DNA of 10,117 nucleotides from Gloeopeniophorella convolvens (GCA_022496205.1 WTXD01000400.1:1-10117); one strand, 5' to 3'; counted from the stretch's first letter, positions 1-7,431 are shown. Notes: generated from the letters alone by a model not told the origin. Numbers and translations: made by a program.

Positions 1-176
1 GGCATGGGCAGGGTGGTTGATGTAAAGGAGGGAGCAGGGAGCTTACTGTAAGATGACAAAGGAGCAGTGGAAGATGGCAGTGTAGTAAGAGAACTGAGTG
101 GCTGTCTAGATTTGGGAACAAACCTTCCTTTTGCATCACAGATCTGTGGCTGAGATTTGTCGGCCTTTGGTGGCAT
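1..176 (-). CDS. N-terminus of an unidentified gag-like ORF, cut by window edge
   Basis: An ATG at 176-174 on the minus strand opens at least 58 codons with no stop before the window edge. The protein begins MPPKADKSQPQ and then reads CDAKGRFVPKS, followed by a Ser/Thr/Pro/Leu-rich stretch. A short basic 'MPPK...GRF' start followed by a low-complexity Ser/Pro region is common at the N-terminus of gag-like proteins of fungal LTR elements, but also of unrelated fungal proteins, so the function is inference only. Third positions and the lack of stops look coding. No intron is visible inside it. A TATA-like run lies about 360 bp upstream (533-543). It is on the same strand as the Cys-cluster relic that ends at 1648, but nearly 1.5 kb of uncodable sequence separates them, so they are treated as separate. 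Confidence 0.4.
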   Translation of the reverse strand, partial: MPPKADKSQPQICDAKGRFVPKSRQPLSSLTTLPSSTAPLSSYSKLPAPSFTSTTLPM

Positions 177-1647
177 ATGAGAGGTTGCCTCAGAGACAAC
201 TGAGATTTGAGACAATCATGAGTTGAAAATGAGCTAAAAGTGAGTTGAGGATAAGGGACTGTCTACTGACTTCCCCTTACAGTAGGCTCCAGATAAAAAG
301 ATAAGTGCAAGTTTAAAGGTGTCAACCCAAGGGGAGAATGCAGACAAGAAGAGTGAGATAAGAAGAAGAACAAGTCAGATCAGTGGAAGTGTAAAAACAT
401 TGGATCAGATTGGCATGAGTGTGATGTGCAAGGGAGCAGGCAGCAGGTTCATGTAGTTAGATGGGTGTGGATAACAGGTTTTAAGAACAGAAGTGAGGTG
501 GATTAATACAGAGCCAGCAGACTACAGGAGGGTTTTATATATAGTAAGGAGCAACAGGAGACATGAATATAGTCAGTCATGGATACAATAGAACAATGGG
601 ACGATGGGTAATGTAAAGAAGTCCTGACTTCACCTGTGACAATTGGGTAGGATGAGGGCACATCAGATAGACATGATTGTGCTACATACTAAGCTTCTGT
701 GCTCATTTCTGACATATGTTAATGAATGTAAAATAAGATAAAATAAAATAAAAGAGAACACCTCAAACTGACAGGGACCCATGGTACTAAACTATAGCAT
801 GCTACAGGGGTCATGCTTTTAGAGGTAAATATCTCAAGAAGCAACTACACCAGGATAACAGTGGACACAATGATGACTAGTAATAGGGCAAGATTCTAGG
901 CTGCTAGTAACATTTGCAGTGTAGATTGGATATTAGCTGTGCCTAGGTGGTGGGCAGAGAGATAGAGAAAAAGGTAAAGGCTTGAAGATGGGTGTTTGTG
1001 ATCATAAACTATATTGCATAAGACAGGATTCATTGAGAGAATTATCATAGACTCTTAATGTAAATTACATCACTTAATAGCACAAATACAGAGTATGCTG
1101 GTTATGAATTATTGTGATAATTATCATAGCAAAACCTGTCATTTATTATTCTCATGCCTTAAGCCTACCTTAACAGTGCAGCTTGGTTAACTGGTCATCA
1201 GACAGTGGCCACTAGTCACTTGAGCTTGTGCTTTACCCAATCTCAAGGCCTTTTAAGCTTTCTATTGATGTAGGCACATACAGTAGGGTTGTGACTACAG
1301 GCCCACACATAATAACCATTGCATCATGTTATTACTAATGCAAAATTAGCATTAGCAAATTAGTGGTTTTTAGATCTGGCCAAACCTGGTTCTATTACAT
1401 ATACATCAGAATTGTAAAGACCAGACCTGATAGAACCATTTATACAGTATTTGTGTTGGCCTTAATACACTTCTTGTGGGAAGCACTTTCCCTTGATTGT
1501 ACCAGCCAAGTTGAAGGATGCAACTAAAAAAGTGTGCATGTATATTATGTGAAGGATGCATAGAATAATGAAAGGCTGTGGAGTTACACCTTGTTCTGAA
1601 GTTTACATATCACTAGCTCTAAGACACTCTCACACCAATTCCATACA
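177..1647. other. Intergenic or decayed sequence, no gene recognised
   Basis: No open frame with protein-like composition was found on either strand in this 1.47-kb stretch. It holds short A/T-rich runs (for example around 729-755), an imperfect inverted repeat (about 1388-1398 against 1428-1438) and purine-rich segments near the left side. No tRNA, LTR end pair or target duplication was recognised. It is probably old decayed repeat or non-coding sequence. Confidence 0.5.
533..543 (-). promoter_or_regulatory. Possible TATA box for the leftmost minus-strand ORF
   Basis: The minus strand reads TATATATAAAA followed by a C-rich stretch. It is about 360 bp upstream of the ATG at 176. The motif fits a eukaryotic TATA box, but the surrounding region is AT-rich, so chance is a real alternative. 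Confidence 0.25.
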
Positions 1648-1697
1648 CTAACTCTGAGGGTGTACTTGAGCAGTTGTGCTCATTCTAGACAATTCAC
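1648..1697 (-). pseudogene. Downstream end of the disrupted minus-strand Cys-cluster gene (fragment 3)
   Basis: Read on the minus strand from the LTR-B junction at 1697, this segment keeps the frame of the fragment at 6609-6787 if the TCAC repeat (1694-1697 and 6609-6612) is counted once. It adds about 16 codons (E-L-S-R-M-S-T-T-A-Q...) and ends with TAG at 1650-1648. A GTTAGT just before the stop could instead be a splice donor, but no convincing next exon was found. Frame continuity over such a short segment is weak evidence by itself; it gains weight from the flanking direct repeat. Confidence 0.35.
1694..1697. repeat. Left copy of TCAC direct repeat flanking the inverted LTR-B block
   Basis: TCAC occurs immediately outside the left LTR-B terminus and again at 6609-6612 immediately outside the right one. 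No matching duplication flanks either LTR copy individually. Four bases alone could match by chance about once in 256 trials. Confidence 0.4.
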
Positions 1698-1746
1698 TGT
1701 TGGGAGCGGACTATGAAGGGCCCTTGAGTCACAAAGACCAAGGGGA

Positions 1747-1799
1747 CTGCAGAGGAGGGGAATGAGTCTGACATTCATCAAAAGCAAACTACTACTTAC
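1747..1799 (-). other. 53-bp intron-like segment present only in LTR-B copy 1
   Basis: In LTR sense the segment starts GTAAGTAG and ends in a pyrimidine tract plus CTGCAG, with CTGCAG also just upstream of the donor. Removing it gives exactly the sequence of the other copy at 6559/6560. Its last 25 bases (1747-1771) duplicate the 25 bases that precede the donor (1800-1824); the other 28 bases (1772-1799) are unique. It lies downstream of the TATA box, in what would be the transcribed R/U5 leader. It can be read as a leader intron lost from copy 2 through a spliced RNA intermediate, or as an intron gained by duplication in copy 1. Confidence 0.7.
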
Positions 1800-1848
1800 C
1801 TGCAGAGGAGGGGAATGAGTCTGAGGCAAAATGCCCCCCTCTGCAGGT

Positions 1849-1856
1849 CTTATATA
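1849..1856 (-). promoter_or_regulatory. LTR-B copy 1 TATA box
   Basis: The minus strand reads TATATAAG, the same box as at 6503-6510 in the other copy. It would drive transcription leftward, away from the enclosed copia fragment. Confidence 0.6.
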
Positions 1857-1882
1857 CATTAGGGAAGTGCAGGGTCGCAGTG

Positions 1883-1978
1883 TAAGCAAAGTACAAAGGG
1901 AATGGGACAAGCGAAGTACAAAGGGAATAGAACAAGCACAAGTCCAAAAGGGGTAGAACAAGCAAAGTACAAAGGGAT
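1883..1978 (-). repeat. U3 tandem repeat of LTR-B copy 1 (about 4 x 25 bp)
   Basis: On the minus strand, units of the form CCCTTTGTACTT-YGCTTG followed by TTCTA or CCCAT recur four times, 20-30 bp upstream of the TATA box. This is the layout of promoter repeats in LTR U3 regions. The same array is at 6383-6480 in copy 2. Several units differ by TTCG versus TTTG, a CpG transition. Confidence 0.7.
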
Positions 1979-2150
1979 GAAATAAGTAAAGACCCTGCAG
2001 GGTCATGGATGCAGGGCTGATGGAAAAGAAGCAAGGGTGAGTGTTCTGGAATGCTCCAGAGCTGCCTAGAGCACAGAACACTCTAGGGCCTTCCAGAGCG
2101 TGTCCCTGACACCCCTGGGATGCCTTTCAGCACCCCTAGCCCTAGCAACA

Positions 2151-2878
2151 GAAAGAGCTGCTGGAGCACTCAAGTCAGCCATGTCTCATTATGTCAAGGT
2201 GCTCATTAGGGACTTTGAGAACAATCCTCTGTGCATTTGGGACACTCTGAGGTCTTCCTTCATTCAGTAGTGTGCTGCGCCGTGTTTTAACGCCTATCAT
2301 GCTCTGCTTTGGCTTCAAAAGGAGGACTCTGAGTCACTGGATGCCCTGATCAATAAGGTTGATGAACAGATCAGAGTGGTCAAATCGCTTCCCCTGACTC
2401 CTTCACTCTGGACAACCTCTATAATGAACTGGCTGTCATGGCCATCATCAGAGCACTCCCTCACTCTTTTGATGATGTGGTCCGGACCATCTCTGTGCTC
2501 AACAAGTTTGAGAAGGCCACAGTCATCCAGGCATTGAGAAACATGGATCAGGCACGTTCAAACCTCTCAGGGACCACTTCTGCATTCAGTGCATCATCCA
2601 AATCTTCCAACTCGTCTTTCAAGCCATCAGGCTCTTCATCTCCTTCACAGAGCTCACAGAACTCGCAGAATTCAGCTCTCAATCGTCCAAAATGCGACTT
2701 CTGTTCTCGCCTTGGTCATGTTGAGGCTAAATGCTTCTTGAAGGAGAAGCTGATGCGCCAAATCACTCCCAATCCCTCCAATGCTGCTCCTGCTTCCACT
2801 TCCACTCCATCCACTCCTCCAAGCATCCCACAGTCCGCCTCTGTTGCCTCAGCAAGTGCCCTCTTATCTACTCCCTAG
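2151..2878 (+). pseudogene. gag: copia gag fragment with CCHC zinc knuckle
   Basis: The structural (capsid/nucleocapsid) protein of a copia element. The reading starts at the LTR junction within the A-x-G-A-L...V-x-D...I-W-D-T-L motif of UBN2-type gag. A TAG follows at 2268-2270, and a frameshift near 2388-2402 moves the frame to the long open stretch 2438-2878. A classic knuckle C-x2-C-x4-H-x4-C (KCDFC SRLGH VEAKC) lies at 2693-2734 and is followed by a Pro/Ser/Thr-rich tail. A TAG at 2876-2878 separates it from the protease in the same frame; in copia elements gag and pol are normally one ORF, so this stop is probably a mutation. The first 60 or so residues of a normal gag are missing. Confidence 0.85.
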
Positions 2879-3075
2879 CCCCATTCTCACCTCTCTTGGA
2901 ATGCAGACACTGGCACCTCAGCTCATATGACATTTAACCATCATTGGCTGCGCAATCTAAGGCCCCATCGCATCCAAATCAGGCTGGCAGATGCATCAGT
3001 GGTGTACTCTGACGGAATTGGCACTGTGCACTTCAATCCTGTCATTGGGGGACAGGAGATGGCACCAGTGGGAGT
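2879..3075 (+). pseudogene. copia protease domain remnant
   Basis: Directly after the gag stop and in the same frame, the sequence reads W-N-A-D-T-G-T-S-A-H-M-T. This is the D-T/S-G active-site motif of retroviral-type aspartic proteases as found in copia elements; the catalytic Asp codon is at 2906-2908. It is followed by the family's typical LADAS...G-I-G-T-V stretch. In an active element the domain would cleave the polyprotein. The frame shifts near 3070-3080, after which N-V-L-Y-V-P-S-L...N-L-F-S-V continues in another frame, so the domain is broken at its end. Confidence 0.82.
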
Positions 3076-4117
3076 TCAGCAATGTCCTTTATGTTCCCTC
3101 TCTATGCAGCAATCTATTCTCAGTCCTCTACCTCACTATGCATCGTGGTTTCACTGTCTCAGTCAAGAAGGACACCATGAGCTTCATCAGGAACAGTCAA
3201 ACCCTGTTTGAAGCGAAGGTGAATGCATCCAATGCTGCCTATCTTGTTGGTGAAACCATTCCTGTAGAGGAACATGCTGCACTCTCCTCATCCACCACCA
3301 CTCTTCCTATGGACTGGGCCCTCTGGCATCATCGCCTCTACCATCACCATCTAGCAGAGGTGAAGAAGCTTGTGTCAGGCAACCTGGTGACAGGACTCAA
3401 ACTTGATTCACAAGCTGAGCCTGATCCAGTATGTGAAGCCTGCAAAGCTAACAAGATGCATGCAGATCCCTTTTCATCTTCGTCCTCCAGAGCGTCCAGA
3501 CCTCTCCAGCTTGTCCACAGCGATGTCCATGGTTCAGTCAAGGTGTCTATTATCCAAGGATACTCCTACTGGATCACATTCATCGACAACTTCTCTCGCT
3601 TTAAAGCTGTTCATCTCATGAAGCGCAAATCAGACACATTTGCTACTTTTAAACAGTTCAAAGCATGGGCTGAGAGCGTCACTGGACACAAGCTGGGCAC
3701 TCTGAGAGATGACAAGGGTGGGGAGTACATGTCTGGAACTTTGAGGCCTTCTGCATCAAGCATGGCATTCAGAGGCAGCACACTGCTAAGAATCGCCCTC
3801 AGTAGAATGGAGTGGCTAAGCGAGCTAACAGGACAATGGAGGAAGCTATCATTTCTATGCTGTTCGAGTCTGAGATGTCTTCAGCCTTCTGGGGAGAAGC
3901 TCTTGCATCCTATGTCCATGTCAGCAACATGGTGGGCACTGCTGCGCTCTCAGCCAGCACCCCTCATGAATCCTTCTATGGCAGCAAACCTGATGTGTCT
4001 AGGCTGCGAGTCTGGGGCTGCACTGCTTATGTCTTGATCCAGAGGGACAAGCGTCCTCTTGGAAGCCTTGGAGTGCACATGGAGAAGTGCATCTTCATTG
4101 GCTACCCTCAGGGGTAC
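3076..4117 (+). pseudogene. copia integrase (HHCC and DDE core), broken
   Basis: The integrase would insert the element cDNA. Visible in order: VLYVPSL...NLFSV; the GAG-pre-integrase/HHCC finger (WHHRLYHHH ... C-E-A-C, about 3325-3450); then the core with the first catalytic Asp in HSDVHG (codon 3522-3524) and the second in DDKGGEY (3711-3713). A 1-nt frameshift near 3735-3742 moves the frame. The third motif, normally P-Q-x-N-G-V-A-E-R, reads P-Q-stop-N-G-V-A-K-R: TAG at 3803-3805 and Lys (AAG, 3818-3820) in place of the catalytic Glu. The C-terminal part continues to FIGYPQGY at 4117, where the LTR-A solo copy splits the gene. Confidence 0.88.
4113..4117. repeat. Target-site duplication GGTAC, left copy
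   Basis: GGTAC immediately precedes the LTR-A terminus and is repeated at 4773-4777 right after the other terminus. A perfect 5-bp duplication is the signature of LTR-element integrase. Confidence 0.9.
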
Positions 4118-4772
4118 TGTCACGAACACTAGGGCTTCAAAGAGGTCAAACTGCTCAGAACACTAGAGCAAACCCAGCCCTACTAGTAAACACCTTACGC
4201 GTCGCCCACATACGACACGTACCACTCACATTGCAACTACAAGTCGAAATGCATCATGTGACCCTTCACCCCCATTCCTCGCCCTACTCCCTAATGGCCA
4301 ATTAACCCTGGAATACCCCCAAGATCCCGGACTAGGGATCTCTCAGAATGGCCATATTACTCGTCCCAAAGTAACCAGAACCTTGATCAAGGTGAAACAC
4401 TTCACGCATCCTCTTTGGGACCCTGATCATCAAGAACTCCATGGGGCCTCAAGCCCCACCTTGTGTTGGAATCTGAGAAGCATATCAGAAAGGAGAGGTT
4501 ATGGGGAATCCCCTCTGGAATCCCCATCAGTAATTAGACCAGATTCGTCTGGGGGGTCTCCAGTAGTATATAAGACCCCCATGTATCACCCAGTGGTCCT
4601 CAGACTGTCCATCTGTGGCACTCTCATCTGTACCTAGCACTGCAAATAGCACTATTAGTGTGTTCCCCCTCGTTCCTGCAATACTTGCAGCTCATCTTCT
4701 GCTCCCCCTTTTTGACGCTCTCCAAACCCTCTGCTATCCTCTCTGCGCGCACTCCGCGAGTGAGTCCTGACA
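4118..4772 (+). mobile_element. Solo LTR-A copy 1 (655 bp) nested in the copia element
   Basis: Starts TGTCACGAAC and ends GTCCTGACA, giving the 5-bp inverted ends TGTCA/TGACA, and is flanked by a perfect GGTAC duplication. A TATATAAG box at 4567-4574 sets the plus orientation. There is no internal domain, so this is a solo LTR left by LTR-LTR recombination. It splits the copia pol between integrase and RT; deleting it with one GGTAC restores the expected G-Y-K-A junction context. A second, inverted copy lies at 6788-7431. Compared with that copy, several CpG sites here are TpG or CpA. Short open frames inside it are not genes. Confidence 0.95.
4567..4574 (+). promoter_or_regulatory. LTR-A copy 1 TATA box
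   Basis: TATATAAG followed by a C-run, about 200 bp before the LTR end, conserved in the inverted copy at 6986-6993. Confidence 0.6.
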
Positions 4773-4777
4773 GGTAC
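4773..4777. repeat. Target-site duplication GGTAC, right copy
   Basis: Second copy of the 5-bp target duplication of the LTR-A solo insertion at 4118-4772. Confidence 0.9.
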
Positions 4778-6208
4778 AAGGCTTAGAAGTTCTACACCCT
4801 TATACAAGGAAAGTGGTGATTTTCGAGCATGCAGACTTTGATGAGCGCTATTTCATGCTTCAGAGACACTCAGTACCTGTTCTGCCTGCACCATGCCCTC
4901 AGAGTCTGCTTAAGACACCTCCAGTTGACCTTCTAGACCTCTGGGAGGATTCTAGCGATGCACAGCAGCCAGTTCATGAGGGAGATGTTCCTATATCTTC
5001 TGCTCTGCCTCCTGTGCACCATCAATCCACTTCCATTCCACCAGCTCCTCTAATCCGCCCTCAAACACCTCCTTCCCATCATCTTTCACTTCCTCCCACA
5101 ACTCCACCTCCTGCATCATCTTCCTCTCACATAGAGCAACTCAGCCCTTCACAATCCCTTCATTTCCCTCATCCTAGGCGTCAGCCTTCTCCCCCTCCTG
5201 CTCCTGCTCGCCCCCAGCGCGCCAGATGTCCCAGAGAAGAATGGTTGGCTGATCAGTACAAGGTCCCTGAGTGCTACAAAATCAGGGAACCAACTCCAGC
5301 CATTCCTTCATCTGAGGATGAGAACAGTGGCTCAGACAACCCCATTGACTTCCTGAATGCAGGTGTGGCCTCTGTCATTGAACCCACTTCCTACAAGCAG
5401 TCTCAGCAGCGCTCTGATGCGCAATTGTGGCACAATGCTTGTAAAGAGGAGATGGAGGCCCACAGGCAGAATGGAACTTGGGACATTGTCAAGCTACCTC
5501 CTGGAAAGAGAGCAATTGGTTCTAGATGGTTCATGAAGGTGAAGCACAATGCAGATGGTTCACTTGATAGGTACAAGGCCAGACTGGTTGCAAAGGGATA
5601 TTCCCAGCGCCCTGGCTTTGACTACAAGGAAACCTTTGCTCCCACTGTGCGCTATTCCACTATCAGGATCATTCTGGCCATTGCTGCTCTGGAGGACATG
5701 GAACTGCGCTCTGTGGACATTTCTCATGCTTACCTCAATGGCAAGCTAGAGGAAGAGATCTACATGCAGCAGCCAGAGGGATTTGAGGTGGACGGACCAG
5801 ATGCTATCTGCAAGCTGAAAAGGTCATTATTTGGCTTGAAGCAAGCAGGGAGAGTCTGGAACCAGAAACTGAACTCTGTGCTGATTTCCATGGGCTTTGA
5901 GCGTGTCCAGACTGAGCATGGCCTCTATGTCTATCTGAGAGATGGCATCAGAGTGTTCATGCCTGTCTTTGTGGATGATATCACTCTGGCTGACAAGCAG
6001 GGTGTTAAACTCAACTCCATTGTCTAGGAGCTCTCCCACCACTTCAAATTGTGCAATCTTGATCCCACCACTCAGCTTCTAGGCATGGAGATCAAAAGGG
6101 ATCATCCCAATCGTCACCTCTTTCTTTCCCAGAGTCAATACATTGCCAATCTTATTGTGGAGCATGGTTTACAGGATTGCAAGCCTGTATCCACTCCATT
6201 AGACCCTG
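4778..6208 (+). pseudogene. copia reverse transcriptase (RVT_2), truncated before RNase H
   Basis: Continues the pol gene after the solo LTR: K-A-stop-K-F-Y with TAG at 4784-4786 (probably TGG to TAG), then a frameshift just before 4813, then 404 open codons to a TAG at 6025-6027. A Ser/Pro-rich linker (about 4860-5230) precedes the RT. Motifs seen: N-G-T-W-D-I-V; R-W-F-M-K-V-K; R-Y-K-A-R-L-V-A-K-G-Y; the first catalytic Asp in VDISHAYLNG (codon 5716-5718); LFGLKQAGRVWN; and the catalytic pair in FVDDI (5974-5979), the family's YVDD box with Phe for Tyr. After the TAG the frame continues through LLGMEIKR and STPLDP and is cut by LTR-B at 6209. RNase H is missing. Confidence 0.92.
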
Positions 6209-6382
6209 TGTTGCTGGGGCTAGGGGCGCTGAAAGGCATCCTAGGGGTGTCAGGGACACACTCTGGAAGGCCCTGGAGTGTTCTGTGCTCTAGGCAGCTC
6301 TGGAGCATTCCAGAACACTCACCCTTGCTTCTTTTCTATTAGCCCTGCATCCATGACCCTGCAGGGTCTTTGCTTATTCCAT

Positions 6383-6480
6383 CCCTTTGTACTTCGCTTG
6401 TTCTACCCCTTTTGGACTTGTGCTTGTTCTATTCCCTTTGTACTTCGCTTGTCCCATTCCCTTTATACTTCGCTTATACT
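6383..6480 (+). repeat. U3 tandem repeat of LTR-B copy 2 (about 4 x 25 bp)
   Basis: Four imperfect units beginning CCCTTT, with TACTTCGCTT or GACTTGTGCTT cores, end about 20 bp before the TATA box. They match the array in copy 1. Such U3 repeats often hold promoter-factor sites; no specific factor is recognised. Confidence 0.7.
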
Positions 6481-6502
6481 GCGACCCTGCACTTCCCTGA
6501 TG

Positions 6503-6510
6503 TATATAAG
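6503..6510 (+). promoter_or_regulatory. LTR-B copy 2 TATA box
   Basis: TATATAAG; transcription would start some 25-35 bp downstream, putting the 6559/6560 junction (the intron site of copy 1) in the transcribed leader. Confidence 0.6.
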
Positions 6511-6608
6511 ACCTGCAGAGGGGGGCATTTCGCCTCAGACTCATTCCCCTCCTCTGCAGTCCCCTTGGTCTTTGTGACTCAAGGGCCCTTCATAGTCTGC
6601 TCCCAACA

Positions 6609-6612
6609 TCAC
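6609..6612. repeat. Right copy of TCAC direct repeat flanking the inverted LTR-B block
   Basis: Matches 1694-1697. Counting it once joins the minus-strand frames on both sides of the 4.9-kb block. Confidence 0.4.
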
Positions 6613-6782
6613 CCCCAACTGGATCGTTGAACTGCAAGAGTGAGAAACCAAATAAACTGCCTGTACCACTGGGAGAAACCTCTGCACCAATGTTGAAGCC
6701 AGCTGGTGGAATGGGGGCAGAAGGCAAGTCGTCCTCCAGCCAGAGAGGTAGGCCAAGGGTAGAGCTGATGGCAATGAGTGCC

Positions 6783-6787
6783 CTGAG
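6783..6787. repeat. Target-site duplication CTGAG, left copy
   Basis: Perfect 5-bp duplication flanking the inverted LTR-A copy; partner at 7432-7436. Confidence 0.9.
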
Positions 6788-7431
6788 TGTCAGGACTCAC
6801 TCGCGGTGTGCGTGCAGAGAGGATAGCAGAGGGGTTTGGAGAGCGTCACAAGGGGGAAGACAGAAGATGAGCTGCGATATGCAGGAACGGAGTGGGAACA
6901 CACTAACAGTGCTATTGCAGTGCTAGGTACAGATGAGAGTGCCACAGATGGACAGTCTGAGGACCACTGGGCGATACATGGGGGTCTTATATACTACTGG
7001 AGACCCCCCAGACAAATCTGGTCTAATTACTGATGGGGATTCCAGAGGGGATTCCCTATAGCCTCTCCTCTCTGATACGCTTCTTAGATTCCATCGCAGA
7101 GTGGGGCTTGAGGCCCCATGGAGTTCTTGATGATCAGAGTCCCAAAGAGGACGTATGAAGTGTTTCACCTTGGTTACTTTGGGACGAGTAATATGGCCAT
7201 TCTGAGAGATCCCTAGTCCGGGATCTTGGGGGTATTCCAGGGTTAATTGGCCATTAGGGAGTAGGGCGAGGAATGGGGGTGAAGGGTCACGTGATGCATT
7301 TCGACTTGTAGTCGCAATGTGAGTGGTATGCGTCGCATTGTGAGCGACGTGTAGGGTGTTTACTGGTAGGGCTGGGTTCGCTCTAGTGTTCTGAGCAGTT
7401 CGACCTCCTTGAGGCCCTAGTGTTCGTGACA
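6788..7431 (-). mobile_element. Solo LTR-A copy 2 (644 bp), minus orientation
   Basis: Same family as 4118-4772, inverted: the plus strand reads TGTCAGGACT...CGTGACA. The TATA box is at 6993-6986 on the minus strand. It is flanked by a perfect CTGAG duplication. It lies in an exon of the minus-strand Cys-cluster gene, in the same orientation as that gene. The long open frame across it (6923-7468, 181 codons) is an artefact of LTR sequence joined to a few exon codons; similar codon strings occur in the other copy but broken into separate frames, so coding is not conserved. Confidence 0.95.
6986..6993 (-). promoter_or_regulatory. LTR-A copy 2 TATA box
   Basis: TATATAAG on the minus strand at the position equivalent to 4567-4574 in copy 1. 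Confidence 0.6.

Larger units (their letters stand above)
1698..2150 (-). mobile_element. LTR-B copy 1 (453 bp), minus orientation, contains a 53-bp intron-like insert
   Basis: This is one of two inverted copies of an LTR with the extended ends TGTTG...CAACA. The sense orientation is minus, set by a TATATAAG box at 1856-1849 with the R/U5-like part toward 1698 and the U3 toward 2150. U3 carries a four-unit tandem repeat (about 1883-1978). The copy matches 6209-6608 along its whole length apart from point changes, mostly transitions, and one 53-bp segment at 1747-1799. No individual target duplication is present: 1693-1697 and 2151-2155 differ. The U3 end abuts the copia gag fragment exactly at 2150/2151. 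An apparent 133-codon ORF inside it is a by-product of the pyrimidine-rich LTR, not a gene. Confidence 0.88.
2151..6208 (+). mobile_element. Truncated, decayed Ty1/copia retrotransposon internal region
   Basis: The domain order gag (CCHC knuckle), aspartic protease, GAG-pre-integrase/HHCC, integrase core, then reverse transcriptase (RVT_2) is diagnostic of Ty1/copia (Pseudoviridae-type) elements. The fragment starts inside the conserved A-x-G-A-L motif of gag and ends just after the STPLDP connection region of RT. The gag N-terminus, its own LTRs, the primer-binding site, RNase H and the polypurine tract are therefore absent. Both ends coincide exactly with the U3 ends of the inverted LTR-B copies. 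It is interrupted by the LTR-A solo copy at 4118-4772 and carries several stops and frameshifts, so it cannot be functional. Confidence 0.9.
6209..6608 (+). mobile_element. LTR-B copy 2 (400 bp), plus orientation, without the intron-like segment
   Basis: Inverted partner of 1698-2150 with ends TGTTGC...CCAACA. U3 is on the left, with four tandem units (6383-6480) and TATATAAG at 6503-6510; the R/U5-like leader runs to 6608. It lacks the 53 bp seen in copy 1; the junction is 6559/6560, CTCTGCAG|TCCCC. There is no individual target duplication (6204-6208 CCCTG, 6609-6613 TCACC). Its U3 end truncates the copia RT. It is not a normal 3' LTR of that copia: the enclosed element lacks RNase H and a polypurine tract, and the partner LTR is inverted. 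The 99- and 86-codon open frames inside it are shadows of LTR sequence. Confidence 0.88.
6609..6787 (-). pseudogene. Middle part of the disrupted minus-strand Cys-cluster gene (fragment 2)
   Basis: On the minus strand this segment is open throughout in the frame set by 7432-7471, once the LTR-A insertion (6788-7431) and one CTGAG are removed. It encodes an Ala/Leu-rich stretch (R-A-L-I-A-I-S-S-T-L-G-L-P-L-W-L-E-D-D), then a Gly/Pro/Ser-rich part ending Q-F-N-D-P-V-G-G at the LTR-B block. The first residues continue the amphipathic helix begun at 7471. No further domain is recognised. It is an exon portion of a decayed gene with two transposon insertions. Confidence 0.45.

Noticed and set aside
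1388..1438. Imperfect inverted repeat TGGTTCTATTA / TGATAGAACCA as a possible transposon end or terminator
   Set aside because: Only about 11 bp, no target duplication and no associated element; probably chance in an AT-rich region.
1500..1647. A further exon of the minus-strand Cys-cluster gene beyond a GTTAGT donor near 1650
   Set aside because: A CTTCAG acceptor about 57 nt on gives an open but AT-driven hydrophobic frame with no protein-like character; not supportable.
1680..2081. 133-codon minus-strand ORF with a Cys/Phe/Leu-rich, membrane-like protein, similar to an ORF at 6278-6577
   Set aside because: Both lie inside the LTR-B copies. The similarity is LTR homology; the hydrophobic composition comes from the pyrimidine-rich U3 repeat, and the frame crosses the TATA box and the intron-like segment.
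2471..2495. GGTCCGGACC palindrome as another member of the ACGG-N-CCGTG family
   Set aside because: It lacks the CGG-N-CCG core and lies in gag coding sequence.
1698..6608. A complete copia element with LTR-B as its own 5' and 3' LTRs
   Set aside because: The LTRs are inverted relative to each other, the gag N-terminus, primer site, RNase H and polypurine tract are missing, and no matching 5-bp duplication flanks the whole.
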